Shown one piece after another: positions 49,859-62,583 of a stretch of 64,000 nucleotides of DNA (positions within the stretch are counted from its first letter, which is position 1; the number at the start of each line of letters is the position of its first letter). The DNA lies in NCBI GenBank assembly GCA_963920665.1, contig OY987271.1, forward strand, positions 14,325,350 to 14,389,349. Reading direction: 5' to 3'. The notes beneath the pieces are model-generated. The model did not search any database and was not told the DNA's origin. It saw only the letters and a list, made by a program, of their open reading frames with translations. The translations under genes and the position numbers were made by a program. The DNA comes from Straminergon stramineum (lineage: Eukaryota > Streptophyta > Bryopsida > Hypnales > Calliergonaceae).

Positions 49859-49883
49859 AGAATATTCTAGAATATTCTAGAAT
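49859..49883. promoter_or_regulatory. Perfect five-unit heat-shock-element motif
   Basis: AGAAT ATTCT AGAAT ATTCT AGAAT: five contiguous alternating nGAAn/nTTCn units, the consensus for heat-shock factor binding. No gene that it could control is recognised nearby, so it may be chance or part of a mobile element. Confidence 0.5.
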
Positions 49884-50032
49884 TTACCTCAAGTATTCCC
49901 AATATATGATAGCCCCAACAATGCTAGTGTGTGAGCATGAAAATGTGAGCATGTAAGCTTAAGCATACGTATAAGTAGATATCCTACAACCATTGAAGGC
50001 ATTTATAGTATAAACACCTATAATATAGGTAT

Positions 50033-50110
50033 CTATAATATATTATACTATAATCATGGAAGGTTTCTATAATATATTATACTATAATCATGGAAGGTTT
50101 CTATAATATA
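50033..50110. repeat. 34-base tandem duplication
   Basis: Two perfect 34-base units beginning CTATAATATATTATACTATA at 50033 and 50067, and the first ten bases of a third at 50101. Confidence 0.88.
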
Positions 50111-50186
50111 GACACCTATAACATAGGTGTATAGTCTTCTAGGATCATGATCCCATGCTCCTAGGCTCACATAGTAGCAACCCTCT

Positions 50187-52414
50187 TTACTAGAGTGCAT
50201 AATGGTTTTGAGTGTGAAATTGCATAGGAGTTGTGAGATTATAACAAAAAAAAATTTATATATATAATTTTTAGTACCCCAAATGTTTGAGAAATTATCA
50301 TGTAAGACTTTTGGGAGTTGGAGGTGACATAAAAAAACTAGAAATTGTGTTAGGACACTAAAATGCACTTCCAAAACCTTAAGTTCAAATGAAGAGCTAT
50401 CAAACTCATTTACACAATCCACCTTGCAATTGTTGAAATGCCATTTTTTTTATAAGTAGAAATCGCAAGTAACTTCAAATTTAATCAGCATTTGCATGTT
50501 TAAAATTTTAGTGGTGAAAATCATAAAAACACTTTATTCTTTCCGTTGGGACCATTTTCAAAGCAAATTGATGAATATAATTTTTTAGATCTCAAATCAA
50601 GTAAAATTGGCAAGCTTTCCTTGACGTCTATAAATAAAAAAGAATTGGGAAGCTTTACTCTTCCACTAATTGTACATATATGCCTTTGAGGACCTCTCAA
50701 AAATAAAATATATACCATTTCCAGTGAAAAATAAAAGCTTCCAATAGTTAACCTTCATTATTGTCCATAATTTTTTTTTAAAAGGTGAAAGAAATTTAAT
50801 TGCCCATACAAAAACAAGCTTGATTTTTGATCCACCATATAGTGTTAGTTAGGCAATTAGGAATTATTGATTCAACTGAAAAATCTAAAAGGGCCCTGTT
50901 TTAAAAGGTTATTTTTAGAATAAAAGTGGTCTAGTCTTTTAAAGGGAGGTGTTTTATTTAGTTTCTAAACTTGGGTTGTTGTATCAAAGCATACTTAACA
51001 TTTTTAAAGAGACCCATATTTCCAAGTATAAAACCATTGAAATTGAAATATTTTAAATTAATAAAAAAACATCTAATTAAATTTCGTGCTCCCAATTATT
51101 TATTTATTATTTTATATACATAATCAAAAAATAATAATATGAAAATTTCATTTATAACAATCTCATTCTAAAATTTAGAGTATTGTACATTTCATACCAA
51201 TTGACAAACTTAATTATTTCCTAGATGCTTTGTTACTTAGCAATGAACTAGCAAATATCAATTAGTAAATTCAATTTTTTTTAACATACCTTATATTATT
51301 TGTCTTTATAATAAATTGGTCATTATGAAAATTTTAGAGTAACAATAGACTAATATGCACATATTTGCAAAAGTTAAAATTTTACAAGAACTCCCAAAAT
51401 ATTTTTGAACTCCCGTCCATTCTACAACTTCTAAATTGTGTGTCAAATGAGGAAACCCTATATGTTAGGTCATTTTTACAATGGAGTCAATAATGTGAGG
51501 AAAGACAAAACTCAACGTGTTATGTTCCTTTCGATTTTGGTTGGCATATAATCCTTATAATTTGCATTGAATGAATATAGTTAACAATGTCCAATTCTTT
51601 TTCTAGTTGAATGAGTCATTAATGTGTGAGGGATGAATTGGTTATGTTTATTATGCCCCTTTAATTGTCGAATTGGAAACTTAGGAAGGGTGAAGTGGCC
51701 ATGTCTAATACTTTTCTATTGTTATTTGTTAACCCCTAACTACCTAAGCAACCACTTATGATTGCTCCAAAATTTCAGGCTCGTTTTGGTGTGGACATTT
51801 AAATTCCTTCTACCATTTCAAAATATTTTATAGGCAATAATGAAGGTTAACTATTGAAAGTTTTTATTTTTCACTACAAAAGGTAAAACATTTAATTTTT
51901 GAGAGGTTCTCAAAGGCATTTATGTACCATAGTGGAAGAGTAAAGCTTGTGAATTTTACTTGATTTCCCGGCTTTGAGCAAAGCTTGTCAATTCCACTTA
52001 ATTTGAGATCTAAAAATTATGCTCATCCATTTTCTTTGAAAATGGTTCCAATGGAAAGAGTAAAACTTTTTCATGAATTTCACTGTTGAAAATTTAAACA
52101 AGCAAGCTTTGATTTGGAGCTATTTGCAATTTCTACTTATAAAAAAAATTATTTCAACAATTGCAAGGTGGATTGCGTAGATGAGTTTGATAGTTATCCA
52201 TTTCAACTTGAGGTTTTTAGAAGTGCATTTGAGTGCGCTTACACAATTTCTAGTTGTTCATGTCACCTCCAATCCTAGAAAACTCTTATATTCAAATTTC
52301 TCAAACATTGTGGGGAGAGACAACATACTATATGTAAAATACATACATTTTTTTGGTTATAATCTCACAATTCCTTCACAATTTCTCATTCAAAACCTAT
52401 ATACACTCTAATAA
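50187..52414. mobile_element. 2.2-kb element with ~580-base terminal inverted repeats
   Basis: The arm 50187-50763 is the diverged reverse complement of 51835-52414, matching end to end: TTACTAGAGTG at the left tip against TTATTAGAGTG read inward from the right, and TTCATTATTG against CAATAATGAA at the inner ends. The ~1.07-kb middle is AT-rich and non-coding. Long arms recall non-autonomous Mutator-like or fold-back elements. No clear 9-base target duplication was seen. Confidence 0.82.
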
Positions 52415-53554
52415 GTTGGATCTTTAAACATCTATATGATTAAGTTTTGAAAATAAAAAAATTTCCTTCATTGGGGAAAACTATAAGCCCATGCTCTTTT
52501 TACTTAGGAAAAGCACACTTGGAAAGGCTTGGGTACTTAGGGGTTGAATTATTACATAACAAGGAAAATGTGCAATATCATATCCTTTTAGAATGTTGAA
52601 GGATTTTCTATATCAAATCTTTTTCTAATATTGAATTGTAATTGTAGTACAAGCAAACTTGCCATGTATACATCTTTATTTCTACACTAGCCCTTGTTGA
52701 GTTAAGGTATACATACCCATTATGAACCCCCTTTCCCAATTGTGTCTTGTATCTAAACTTCTTCAACATTTCAGTTCCAAAATCTTGCACAAGTAGAGAT
52801 AGGAGACACAATTGAAAAATTATTTGGAATGGATATACTTACCTTCTATAGGAAGGTGACCTTGCCCTATCGTATCTATTTTTAATGTTTCATTGAATGT
52901 ATGGTCAAGGTGAAATGATCGTGTTATGTCCCTTCCTTGGGTTGAATTGTGAGTGTAGTGTGGATAAACCCTATAATGCTACGGCAACCTAAAAGTGTCT
53001 AATGGATGACAAAAAAATCCTTCCATAGGATATAAAGTTTAGATGTTCATCCTTGGAATTTTGTGTGAAGAAGGGAGGTTTTACATGTAAGGTTGACCTC
53101 TAATGAATATTAATGTTCATCCTTGAAATTTCATCAAATGATTTACATTGTATCCAAGAGGATGATTTCCAAATTGACCAATCTAGTGTTGTAGGATTAA
53201 TTTGTCATCTTGGTACTTTTCTATTATTTGCTTACAATTATTGCCCTGTCAAGTCCCTTTCTATCAATCAGTGAGTGACTCATAAGTTTGTGGTGAGGTT
53301 TTTGGTATAATAGGAAAGTGAAAAATCCTAAATTCAAGGATGTGCAATGGTGTTTAAATTGGAAGTACACAAGTTACCTATATATAGGGACAAGGCAAGA
53401 GACAAGGGAAATGCGTGCAAGATAAATTATAAAAAATCTCATTGTACTCTAAGATTTTATAATGAATGTTGGATGAAATAATTGGATGATATTTCTCTAA
53501 AATAAAAACATGACAAATTTGGTTACTAGTGTCATAATAGGGGGTTGTGACATT
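52415..53554. other. AT-rich spacer
   Basis: No gene seen. 52990-53110 resembles units of the repeat cluster at 56800-59330 (words such as TTCATCCTTGGAATTTTGTGTG). Confidence 0.45.
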
Positions 53555-54475
53555 CATATTTAATATAAAATATTGTCGTCATGCCATTCAAGTCTCTTTC
53601 TATTAACTATTCTATACATATGCGGTAGGCATGACCCTACAGTGGTCATACAAAGAGGGTCTTGCAAGGTGAATTCCATGTTCAACATATTTATTATAAA
53701 ATATTGTCGTCATGCCACTCAAATCTCTTTCTATTAACTATTCTAAACATGTGCCGTAGGCGTGATGCTACAATGGTCATACAAAGTGGATCTGCAAGGT
53801 GAATTCCCTAATTCAGCATATTTAATATAAGATATTGTCATCATGCCACTCAAGTCTCTTTCTATTAACTATTCCAAACATGTGCGGTAGGCGTGATACT
53901 ACAATGGTCATACAAAGTGGATTTGTAAGGTGAATTCCATAATTCAACATATTTAATATAAAATATTGTCATCATGCCACTCAAGTCTCTTTCTATTAAC
54001 TATTCCAAACATGTGCGGTAGGCATGATACTACAGTGGTCATACAAAGTGGATTTGCAAGGTGAATTCCATAATTCAACATATTTAATATAAAATATTGT
54101 TGTCATGCTACTCATTTCTCTTTTTATTAACTATTCCAAACATGTGAGGTAGGCGGGACATTAAAGTGGTCATACAAAGTGGGTCTTGCAAGGTGAATTC
54201 CCTATTCAACATATTTTTATGTAAAATATTGTTGTCATGCTACTTAGGTCTCTTTCTATTAACTATTTTCATACATGTGAGGTAGGCGGGACATTAAAGT
54301 GGTCATACAAAGTGGATCCAATATGGTAAATTCCCTGATTTAGCATATTTAATATAAAATATTGCCTTCATGCTACGCAAGTGTCTTTCTATTAAGTATT
54401 TTCATACATGTACTATAGGTAGGACATTAAAGTATTCATACAAAGTGGCTCCTCTAGGGTGAATTTTCTTATTTG
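53555..54475 (+). repeat. Seven-unit 131-base tandem array
   Basis: The word ATTGYCDTCATGC starts near 53572, 53703, 53834, 53965, 54096, 54228 and 54361, giving periods of 131, 131, 131, 131, 132 and 133 bases. Each unit also has CTCTTTCTATTAACTATT, GTGGTCATACAAAGTGG and GCAAGGTGAATTCC. Divergence rises toward the right end. Confidence 0.93.
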
Positions 54476-55048
54476 CAAGGTAATTGTAAAAAAAGTCCTC
54501 TATTTTGTATTGTGTTAATTCTATATTCTTCACCTCTAGCTAATTTTAGACCTCTAAGGGCAAAAATGAATTAAAAATTTCCAAGTTTATCATGTGTGAC
54601 AAATAAAGTAGTCTTGTATTTTCCCAAAGATAAATTCACCCTACAAAAACCATTTTGTATGACCACTTTAACATCTTGCTTGTGGTAGAAAAGGAAAGTA
54701 GGAAATCTAAAATTCAAGGATGTAGAGCTAATCAGTATAATGAATGCAATATTAGAACTAGCATTTTAGAAATATTTCAAAGAAAATTTGGGTTCAAAAA
54801 TGTCACTTTCATGTATGGAAATTGCAAAATTAATACATTTTATCATGCAAAATTATTTCATTGCAATCATTTAACCTTGTGACATTGCAATGGACATTAA
54901 GTATTTGACGGATGACTTCACCTTAGATTGTACAGTCGGGTATAACAATCTTAAAAATTGCCTATTTGAGCCATTGAATTTTTTTTGTACAATGTAGAGT
55001 CTAATTGGTATATTTCGGTAAGCAAAATTATCATTGCATCCTTAGGCG
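54476..55048. other. AT-rich spacer
   Basis: No gene seen. A 75-codon frame at 54655-54882 begins with a non-ATG codon and has no recognisable domain. Confidence 0.45.
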
Positions 55049-55696
55049 ATTCCCATCAAGCATACCAAATTTTTGTTTTGAAAAACCAAACCCCCATTTT
55101 TGGTGAATTTTAAAAGTCAATTTCCATGGTTTTATATGATATTTTATTGAAAACAATTGGTGATTAGTTTTTCATATTTGATTATGGAGATACATAGGAA
55201 ATATCCATACACACATTTTTCCTTCAACAAGCACCTCTAAAAAAGTTTCAAAATTCCCTCTATAGAGATTTCAATGTTGAGGCCTTGAGGGGACTATGCC
55301 CAAATTTTATAAAAATAGATATCTCTTTATTCTAATTAGATTTTTCTATTTGCCCCTTATGTGGAAAATAATTTTGTACATATGAGCATGACTGCACAAT
55401 TACTTTGCCAAAATCTAATTAACTAATATAGAAATATCTATCTTACAAAATTTGGTCATATGATACCTCATATTAAAATCTCTATAGAAGGCATTGTGAA
55501 ACTTTTTTGGAAATGATTGTTGAAGGGGAGATTTGCATATGGATGTTTCCAATGTATCTATACATTCAAATTAAAAAATTCTTCATCAAATGTTTTCAAT
55601 AAAATATTTTGTAAAATCATAAAAATCAACTTTAAAAATGCACCATAAATGGAGTTTTGTTTTTTCAAAACAAAATTTGGTATGCTTGATTGGGAT
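55049..55696. mobile_element. Fold-back element with ~300-base arms
   Basis: About 55049-55370 is the diverged reverse complement of about 55385-55696. Shared words include CATCAAGCATACCAAATTT, TATTTTATTGAAAAC and CTATAGAGATTT. There is almost no spacer between the arms, so transcripts would form a long hairpin. Confidence 0.8.
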
Positions 55697-56799
55697 TGTA
55701 TGAGAATTGAGTATTAATTCTGTAAGATGAAAAATTCCAATTCTTTTCTATACTATGCAAAATTATTTGAATGGCATAAATATGCAATTTGTAAGATTAT
55801 TGTATCAGACTCGAGGATGGAAAAAGTGTTTTTTAACTTTTTTCATCCAACTTTTAAGGTGAAGGTATTTGAGTACATCTTCAATGAATAATATTGCAAA
55901 TTTCCTCATTATGATACTATAGACTTTTCTAAAGAAGAAAATACTAAATCCACGGATCACCCTTGAGGCATATTTTGGCCATTTTGTGCTATTTACTTTT
56001 GATGTGAATTTCAGCCATAAAAATAATATTTTTGAATTTGCGTATAACTAATGAAATGAAGCTTCCCAAGTGCAGTTTTTACTCCAATTGAAATGTAGGG
56101 TTGGCACCTACCTATTGAATAATTTTTTATTAGAAAAACAAAATTTGTCATATATTTAAAAGCAAGAGCTCTCCTAAAAGATTTTCGTGTCATATATTTA
56201 AAAGCAAGAACTCTCCTAAAAGATTTCCAAAGAATTTGGCATCTATACTAATTTGTTCTATTAGTAAAGAAGGATATTGTTTCGTGTAGGAAATTAGTCA
56301 CTAAAAGAATTCCATTTATCATAAAAATTATAGCAATTCAATAATATTTGAGCATACACTAATTTAAGATAGTGTGATTTTTATCAAATCGTGTGACACA
56401 TTGTTAAGACAAATCTGTGTGGTTCTGGAAGTATTTTTTGCAAAAGTTGCCCAACAACTATGGTAACTCTAATCCATTTTATCATAATAGAGAAAATCAA
56501 GAGACTACACTTTGCTCTTAGCCAGTAGTATCTCTCAATTGGTTTCAACTTAATAAAAAAAAGGCGTAAGTCCCTCATAAAAACTCTTGTGATTACCACA
56601 AATTATATAAGATTTTTTCTTGTTCAAAATATTTGTACATGTGGGAATTTTTTTTAGTAATTTAATTCTACTATCCATAATAATTTGGTACCCAAAACTT
56701 TTGAATCCACATTAATTAAGATTTCCGTCCTATAAATTGTTGCACCTTTTACACATGTATGATTTAACCCTATAATGATACTACAAACTTAAAAGGTTT
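55697..56799. other. AT-rich spacer
   Basis: No credible gene. A ~30-base direct repeat containing TCATATATTTAAAAGCAAGA occurs at 56148 and 56191. Confidence 0.5.
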
Positions 56800-59330
56800 G
56801 ATGGATGACTTCATTTATAGCACTATTTACCAATGAGGCAAAGGTATGTTTTGCATCCTTGAGAAAGGGACTCCTACGATGAACAAAATTGTCTTATAGA
56901 ATGGCTTTCTAGCCAATCCAAATCTTTGATGAAATTCATAAGTCCCTCTCAAATTTCTAGCAAAGTATAATACTTTCCAAACATGGGGAGGACCATTGCT
57001 TAATTATACAATGCTATGTTATTGTTAAGTGTAGAAACAAAGGATGCACTTATCGGCCTCAATAATCAGAGTATTTTGGTGACTACCTTAGTCACAAGGG
57101 CTTCATCTTTCAAGGGTTAATAACAAAATCTTATATTGTTAAGTGTAGAAACAAAGAATGCACCTATTGACCTCAATAATTGGAGTATTTTGGTGACTAC
57201 TTTGGTCATGGGGACCACATCCTTCAAGGGTTAACCCTTAAAGGATGGATTGGTGACCTTGGAAATCATCCCTTTTAGAACTATGCGACAACATCTACTT
57301 TAAAATAAAATAAAAATACTCATTGGAGGTCAATCTAATGTGAAAGTTTTTTCCTTTTTGCACAAAATTCCAAAGATGACAAATTGCACTTCTATCCTAC
57401 ATAGGAAGATTCTTTGTCATCCATTGGACAATAAACATCCTCGATGGCATTTATGGATTAAAGGATAATAACATGATATTATGTTGTTAACCCTGTAAGG
57501 ACATGCCCCCTGTGATCAAGGTAGTCACCAAACTTCTCCAATTACTAGTCAAATAGGTGGATTCTCTTTTTCTACAATCAATATTGAAGTCATCCATTGG
57601 ACCATCCTAGTTCGTAGTGTCCTCACGAGGTTAACCCTTCAATGTCGAAGTGGACCTTTTGTGTCCGATGGATGACTTTACTATTGAAAAACACAATGCA
57701 CCTATTGGACCAATAATAGGAGTAGTTTTGTTGACTACTTTGGTCATGGGGGCTTTGTCCTTTAACCCTTTAAGGACAGATTGGCGACTGTGAAAATCCT
57801 CCCTTTTGGAACCAAGTGACATCATCTACTTTAAAAAAATCAAAAATATTTATTGGAATTCATACTACTATAGAAAACCTACCCTTTTCTCACAAAATTC
57901 CGAGGATGAATAGTCGTAGTTCTGTCCTACATGGAGAGATTCTTTGTCATCAATCGGACACAAAACGTTCACTTCGATGTTTAGGGTTAAGGGTTAACCC
58001 TTAAACGCCGAGGCGGACATTTTTCGTCCGATGAATGACAAGGAATTCTTGGGCATAGGATAGAAGTGAAACTATTCATCCTCAGAATTAGGGGTGAAAA
58101 GGGAAGATCTTCAACAGTAGTTTGACTCCCAATGAGTATTTTTGATTTTTTTAAAGTAGATGATGTCACACAGTTCCAAAATGCCTGATTTCCACGGTCA
58201 CCAACCCGGTGTTCAAGGGTTAAATGTAGAAACAAAAAATACACCTATTGGTCCAATAATTGGAGTATTTCAGCAACTACCTTGGTCATGGGAACCCCAT
58301 CCTTTCCACAGTTAACAACATACACTGTAATCCACGAGCCATACTGGACCCATACCAAATGGATATTGAGGTTGGCTTGTTCAAGGCCCCTCCCATCCAG
58401 TCCATACCATTATTTTGCATGACTAGAAAACAGTAGTTGCCCAGAAAGAGACCGGGATCCAGCGGGGCGCCGGAATTTACTGCTACGGTAAGTCCTCGTA
58501 TTGTATCTCATCCAATGAAACTTTGCCACACATGAAAGTCAAGGTCATTCTTAACGGTACGTAACAGAAGAAGAAGAAGTGTAATTTATGAGCGTCGGAA
58601 ACTTGAGACTTCCGTCCATCAGTTGAGAGCATTTGATGTTTTTTTAATGTCCAAATAGTATGCACTCAGTCCACTAAAAAGGTCCTTCTGGATGAGAATA
58701 TTGTATGGGAGACATCCCTTATTCTTATCCGCCCCCACCCCCACACAATGTGGATCTTATTCCTGGTCGTAGAAACATGGTCTGCGTAGACTAGAGAAAA
58801 TTCTCCACTAGAAGTTCCGACATTTCCGACATGACAAACTTGACTAGATGTGTGTCTTTGGGGGGGGCATGTTTTTCAAGTCTACGTGGCCCATGGTTAT
58901 TTTTAGTAAGCCATCTCTTTCTCTTGGGAAGCTTAAGAATTAACCCTAAAAGGATGCAGCAGACAGAAGTGTTTGATGTGTCTGATGGAAGATAGACTAA
59001 CAGAGAATCCTCTCATGTAAGACAAAAGTGCAATTGTTTATCCTTGGAATTTTGTGTGAAAAGGAAAGGTCTTGCATAGTAGTTTGACATCCGATGAATG
59101 TTGTTTAGTTTCTCTAAGCAAACGATTCACATAGTACTAGAAAAGTTGATTTTCATAGTAATCAACACGTTCATCTTGGGTTAATGGATGTGGACCCTAT
59201 GACGAAGGTAGTCACCAAAATTGTTCCTATTATTGAACCAACAAGTGCATTCCTTGTTTCTATAATGAATAGTCATGTCATCCAATGACGACTTTTTGGC
59301 CTCAATGTCCTTTTAGAGTTAAAAGTGGCT
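56800..59330. repeat. Cluster of a TTAACCCTT-bounded repeat family
   Basis: At least six copies of a ~100-base unit (AATGCACCTATTGGACCAATAA, GGAGTATTTTGGTGACTAC, TTGGTCATGGGG) lie in both orientations, at about 57017, 57139, 57490 (reverse), 57690, 58224 and 59185 (reverse). A second ~230-base unit (GACATCATCTACTTT, CACAAAATTCC, GATTCTTTGTCATC) is at about 57228, twice in the fold-back at 57761-58224, and diverged at 58960. TTAACCCTTNAAGG-like words mark many unit ends. 58330-58900 is a GC-richer insert with no recognised gene. Confidence 0.75.
57761..58224. mobile_element. Near-perfect fold-back of two ~230-base units
   Basis: Two units face each other around GGGTTAACCC at 57991-58000. The outer ends are TTTAACCCTTTAAGGAC at the left and GTTCAAGGGTTAAA at the right. 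The arms share GACATCATCTACTTTAAAAA in mirrored positions. There is no spacer beyond a few bases. Confidence 0.82.
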
Positions 59331-59864
59331 TATAAATGGTGAAACATATATTATTTTATTGCACATAATAAAACTAGAATCTATTTCTTTTTGTCTAGAA
59401 CATCTCTTTGTTAAAGTGTTGCTAGTGGTATGTCAAAAATTTCATCTCGGTAGTCACTAGTAGAAAGGAAATATTTGAACACTAGGTACTATTTTTAGAA
59501 CCTGGTGTGGAAGCCCATAAGGCACCAAAATAGTGTTCATATCCAAACCTTTGGCATCAAGCTTTTGAAATTGTTGTTTGGTACTCAAGTACCTCATTTT
59601 CTACCAAAAGTTAAAATAGTTTCTTTGCTAGTGTACAAAAAGGAAAAAGAGTTTCCTTCATTGGTAATTTGATGAATTGTTTGTACAAGAAAAAATAGTT
59701 TCAATGGAGCTATCAACCTAGGCAAAAATGAAATTATTACCATGCCAATGAGAATATCATAGAGAGTCCAAGCATTAAACCCCTAAAGTCCCATTGTCCA
59801 TTGGAGGACAAAATAAGTTTTAGTTAGGCTCCTTTGTTTTCAATTTTAGAAACCTTTTCTAAAG
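59331..59864. other. AT-rich spacer
   Basis: No gene seen. It includes one isolated TTAAACCCCTAAAGTCCC word near 59775, similar to the ends of the TTAACCC repeat families. Confidence 0.45.
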
Positions 59865-60148
59865 CATTAGAAGAGATCTGGCTAAATAGAAGGCTGTTTC
59901 AAGCATGTTCCCCACTCACAGCAAGTGAGGGCATAGTTGATAGCAATCAACTGTCATAATTTTTTTTTAAATTAAAAAAATTGATCTTGAAATCAACAAA
60001 AGAGTCGAAAAAAAAATTCTTTTCAAAAAATAAAAAAATCTAAGGCGGTCGCCTTCCGTCCACATCAACACACTGCGGTGGTGCGGTACACCGAGTTCCC
60101 CAATGCCAGGAACTCACAGCCTTCTATTTGGCTAGATCTCTTCTAATG
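59865..60148. mobile_element. 284-base MITE
   Basis: CATTAGAAGAGATCTGGCTA at 59865-59884 and its continuation (AATAGAAGGCTGT) are mirrored at 60117-60148, giving ~32-base terminal inverted repeats with two mismatches. The right interior (60040-60115) is unusually GC-rich. No clear target duplication was found. Confidence 0.85.
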
Positions 60149-61639
60149 ATGCAAAATTATGAGAACTTTGAGTGTAATATTTCCATAGAAAATGGGCGTA
60201 TGGTTTAGAAGTTGAGTTCTATAAGATGTCACCCGAATCAATTATGTTGGACAACTAAAAATTATAAAAGTTCAAACTTAATTAATCAAAACATCATTAA
60301 AATTAAAAGAGAGAATTCTTTCAATTAATTTTAAATTTTAGAATTTTTTTGAACATGTTACTTAAAAAATCCCTGCAAAACATTTTTTGGCATTTGTGGT
60401 TACAAATGTATACAATGAGTCCCTACAAGTTTGTTGTAAGTATCAAAGTAGAAATGAAATTGTCATAATTTTTTTTTCAAGTTTCATTATTTAATGGATA
60501 AATAACAAATAATCTTTAACTTTCATTTACTTTTGTTAGTTTTGTAAGTGTCTAAATAAAGATTTTTTGGTATGTAAAAAAATATGATCAGATTTGAAAA
60601 CATGGATTCATAAGTGTGTGATCTACTAACAAAAAAAGGCCAAGAATTTTAGAATATTGGCATTACAAGTTATTTATAGTTTATTTAGTTTTATGAATGG
60701 TGATTTATATGCACTTGGTATCAAGAGTGGTGTTGGGACATCTTCCCTAGAACAAATAAGATATATGCTCATATATAACAAACAAATAACATCTATTTTT
60801 CATGAATTTTCTAGCAACCTGAAGAGAAATACAATTCAAGTTTCATGAATTTAATGACAGTTGGATTGTTGCAAGAAACATATTTTGATTATTTGTTGGA
60901 TGGAAATATTGGTAGTACATGTTGTATTATGAGCCTTTGAAAAATAAGAGAAAATTTAAGAAATAAATGAAAGTTTTATGCTATGAATGATATATTCCTA
61001 AAAATTTATGCATGAGAATTTTTTTCTCCAACAGTCATACTTAAAAACTATTTGCTAGAAAATTTCATTAAAATAGTTATTTATCTTGATGTTTTTATTA
61101 TTTGAAGATGATGGAAAAACTTTGAAAGTCTCAAAAAATTCCTATTTATCCCTATATAAAGTTTCTTTTTGTCAATCAATTACATCAAAAGAATGAAAAA
61201 GTTCTTTTGTTGTTGTTGTGGTGGTGCTAGTGGTAGTGCTGATTTTGAGCTTACTCATGTGCCAAATAGAGACTTAACATTTAATATAATTCTCCAATTG
61301 GCTTGAATAAAATCTTAGTAGATCTTTTTAAGTTCCAATTCTAGTTCTAGATTTCCTTTTGGTCTGAAAATAGTACTAAATCTTTCAAAATGGTAAAAAA
61401 AATTCTAATGAGGAGACTATTGATGAAATGCATATTATTTTTGGAAAGTAAGGAAAAATTAAACAAGATATACAATAGTCCTTTATTTTAAAAATTTTGG
61501 GTTTTTTGGAGGCACAATGCAAATGATATGATAATAATACCACTCTTCTTGGAAGTTGAGTAGAGAGAAATAGTAAGAAATAACTCCAAGTAATTCTAAC
61601 TAAGAGGTTGAGTATGTTAAATATTATGAGAAGCATTCC
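60149..61639. other. AT-rich spacer
   Basis: No credible gene or repeat recognised. A CAAC/GTTGTTGTGGTGG-type simple stretch lies at about 61208-61240. Confidence 0.5.
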
Positions 61640-62040
61640 TTATTATCATCTATAGTCATAATTATATTCTATAAATCTTTAGTGTAGAATTCATAGGATG
61701 CTATTGCATAAAAATAATGTTCTTCTTGAATGATTAAATATAAAGAATGAAAACACTTCAAATTCTATTTATTGACTCCATGAACTTTTCAACTCTTATT
61801 TGTAACTCTTGAAAGCTTGTAGATTTTCTCTAATTGCCAAATTTACATGTTGTTAGTAGAATGTGTTGTTGTTGACCACATGTATGCTTCTTTAAAATTT
61901 GCCTCTCACTCCACATGTTATCAACATTTTTATGGGTTTTTTTAAATCCACTTCCCACTTTCCCTATCAACAACATTTTCATGCTTCTTAAAAACTTGCC
62001 TTCCAGTCCCCCTATCAACAAACCTTTAACCTCTAAATGT
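61640..62040 (+). repeat. Diverged direct repeat, left copy, with ~50-base internal units
   Basis: TATATTCTATAAATCTTTAG followed by AATGTTCTTCTTGAA, and then three to four ~50-base units (TATCAACA, TTTTATG, AAATTTGCCT, CCAGTCCCCC). It matches 63175-63470 in the same order. Confidence 0.65.
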
Positions 62041-62162
62041 CTAGAGTCTTCTCTAAAATTGACGATTTGAGAAAAATCATTATAAAGTGTTATTTGGAAG
62101 AATATTTTGGAATTGATATACAAATCAAAGTTGTAGATATTGAGTTTTAGATTCCATCTATA

Positions 62163-62583
62163 TAAGGTAGACCAGCCCATTTCCGTCATCTTCCTATAAC
62201 CGCCATCCTAGTTTTGGCCCCATCACCACCTTAAAATCCTCCCAAGTCCATTCACTGCACTGACAATTTCAGTGCATTAATTTCAACTTTGGTAACGTGT
62301 CAGCCTTTGATTGGTGGAAACTCTGGTGTTAATAGGTAAATGTAATGGCGGTTATAGGTTGAGGATAGAACATTTATGACTCTAGTCTAGTGGCGGATTT
62401 GTAATTTAGGGCAGACCACTTTAAAAATTCATAGAAATTACAATTTTTATCGGAAAATTATAATTCCACTTGGGTTTGATTCGTGAAACATGCGCACACC
62501 TCTGAAAAATATGTGCCCCTCCTGGAGTTGGTCCTAATATACTCAGATTGCGAATCAGGGTGGTAATAGGTTGGTCTACCTTA
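62163..62583. mobile_element. TA-flanked MITE (~420 bases)
   Basis: TA then AGGTAGACCAGCCCATT at the left, and AATAGGTTGGTCTACCT then TA at the right: ~17-base inverted ends with two mismatches and a TA target-site pattern, as in Tc1/mariner elements. Inside it a second perfect 14-base inverted pair, CCTATAACCGCCAT at 62193-62206 and ATGGCGGTTATAGG at 62345-62358, could be the ends of a nested element. Confidence 0.72.

Noticed and set aside
53555..54475. CRISPR-like regular spacing
   Set aside because: The whole 131-base unit is repeated, with no unique spacers, in a plant nuclear context. It is an ordinary tandem array.
61830..62189. 119-codon minus-strand frame
   Set aside because: It lies across a repeat and the end of a MITE, starts with no supporting context and has no recognisable domain.
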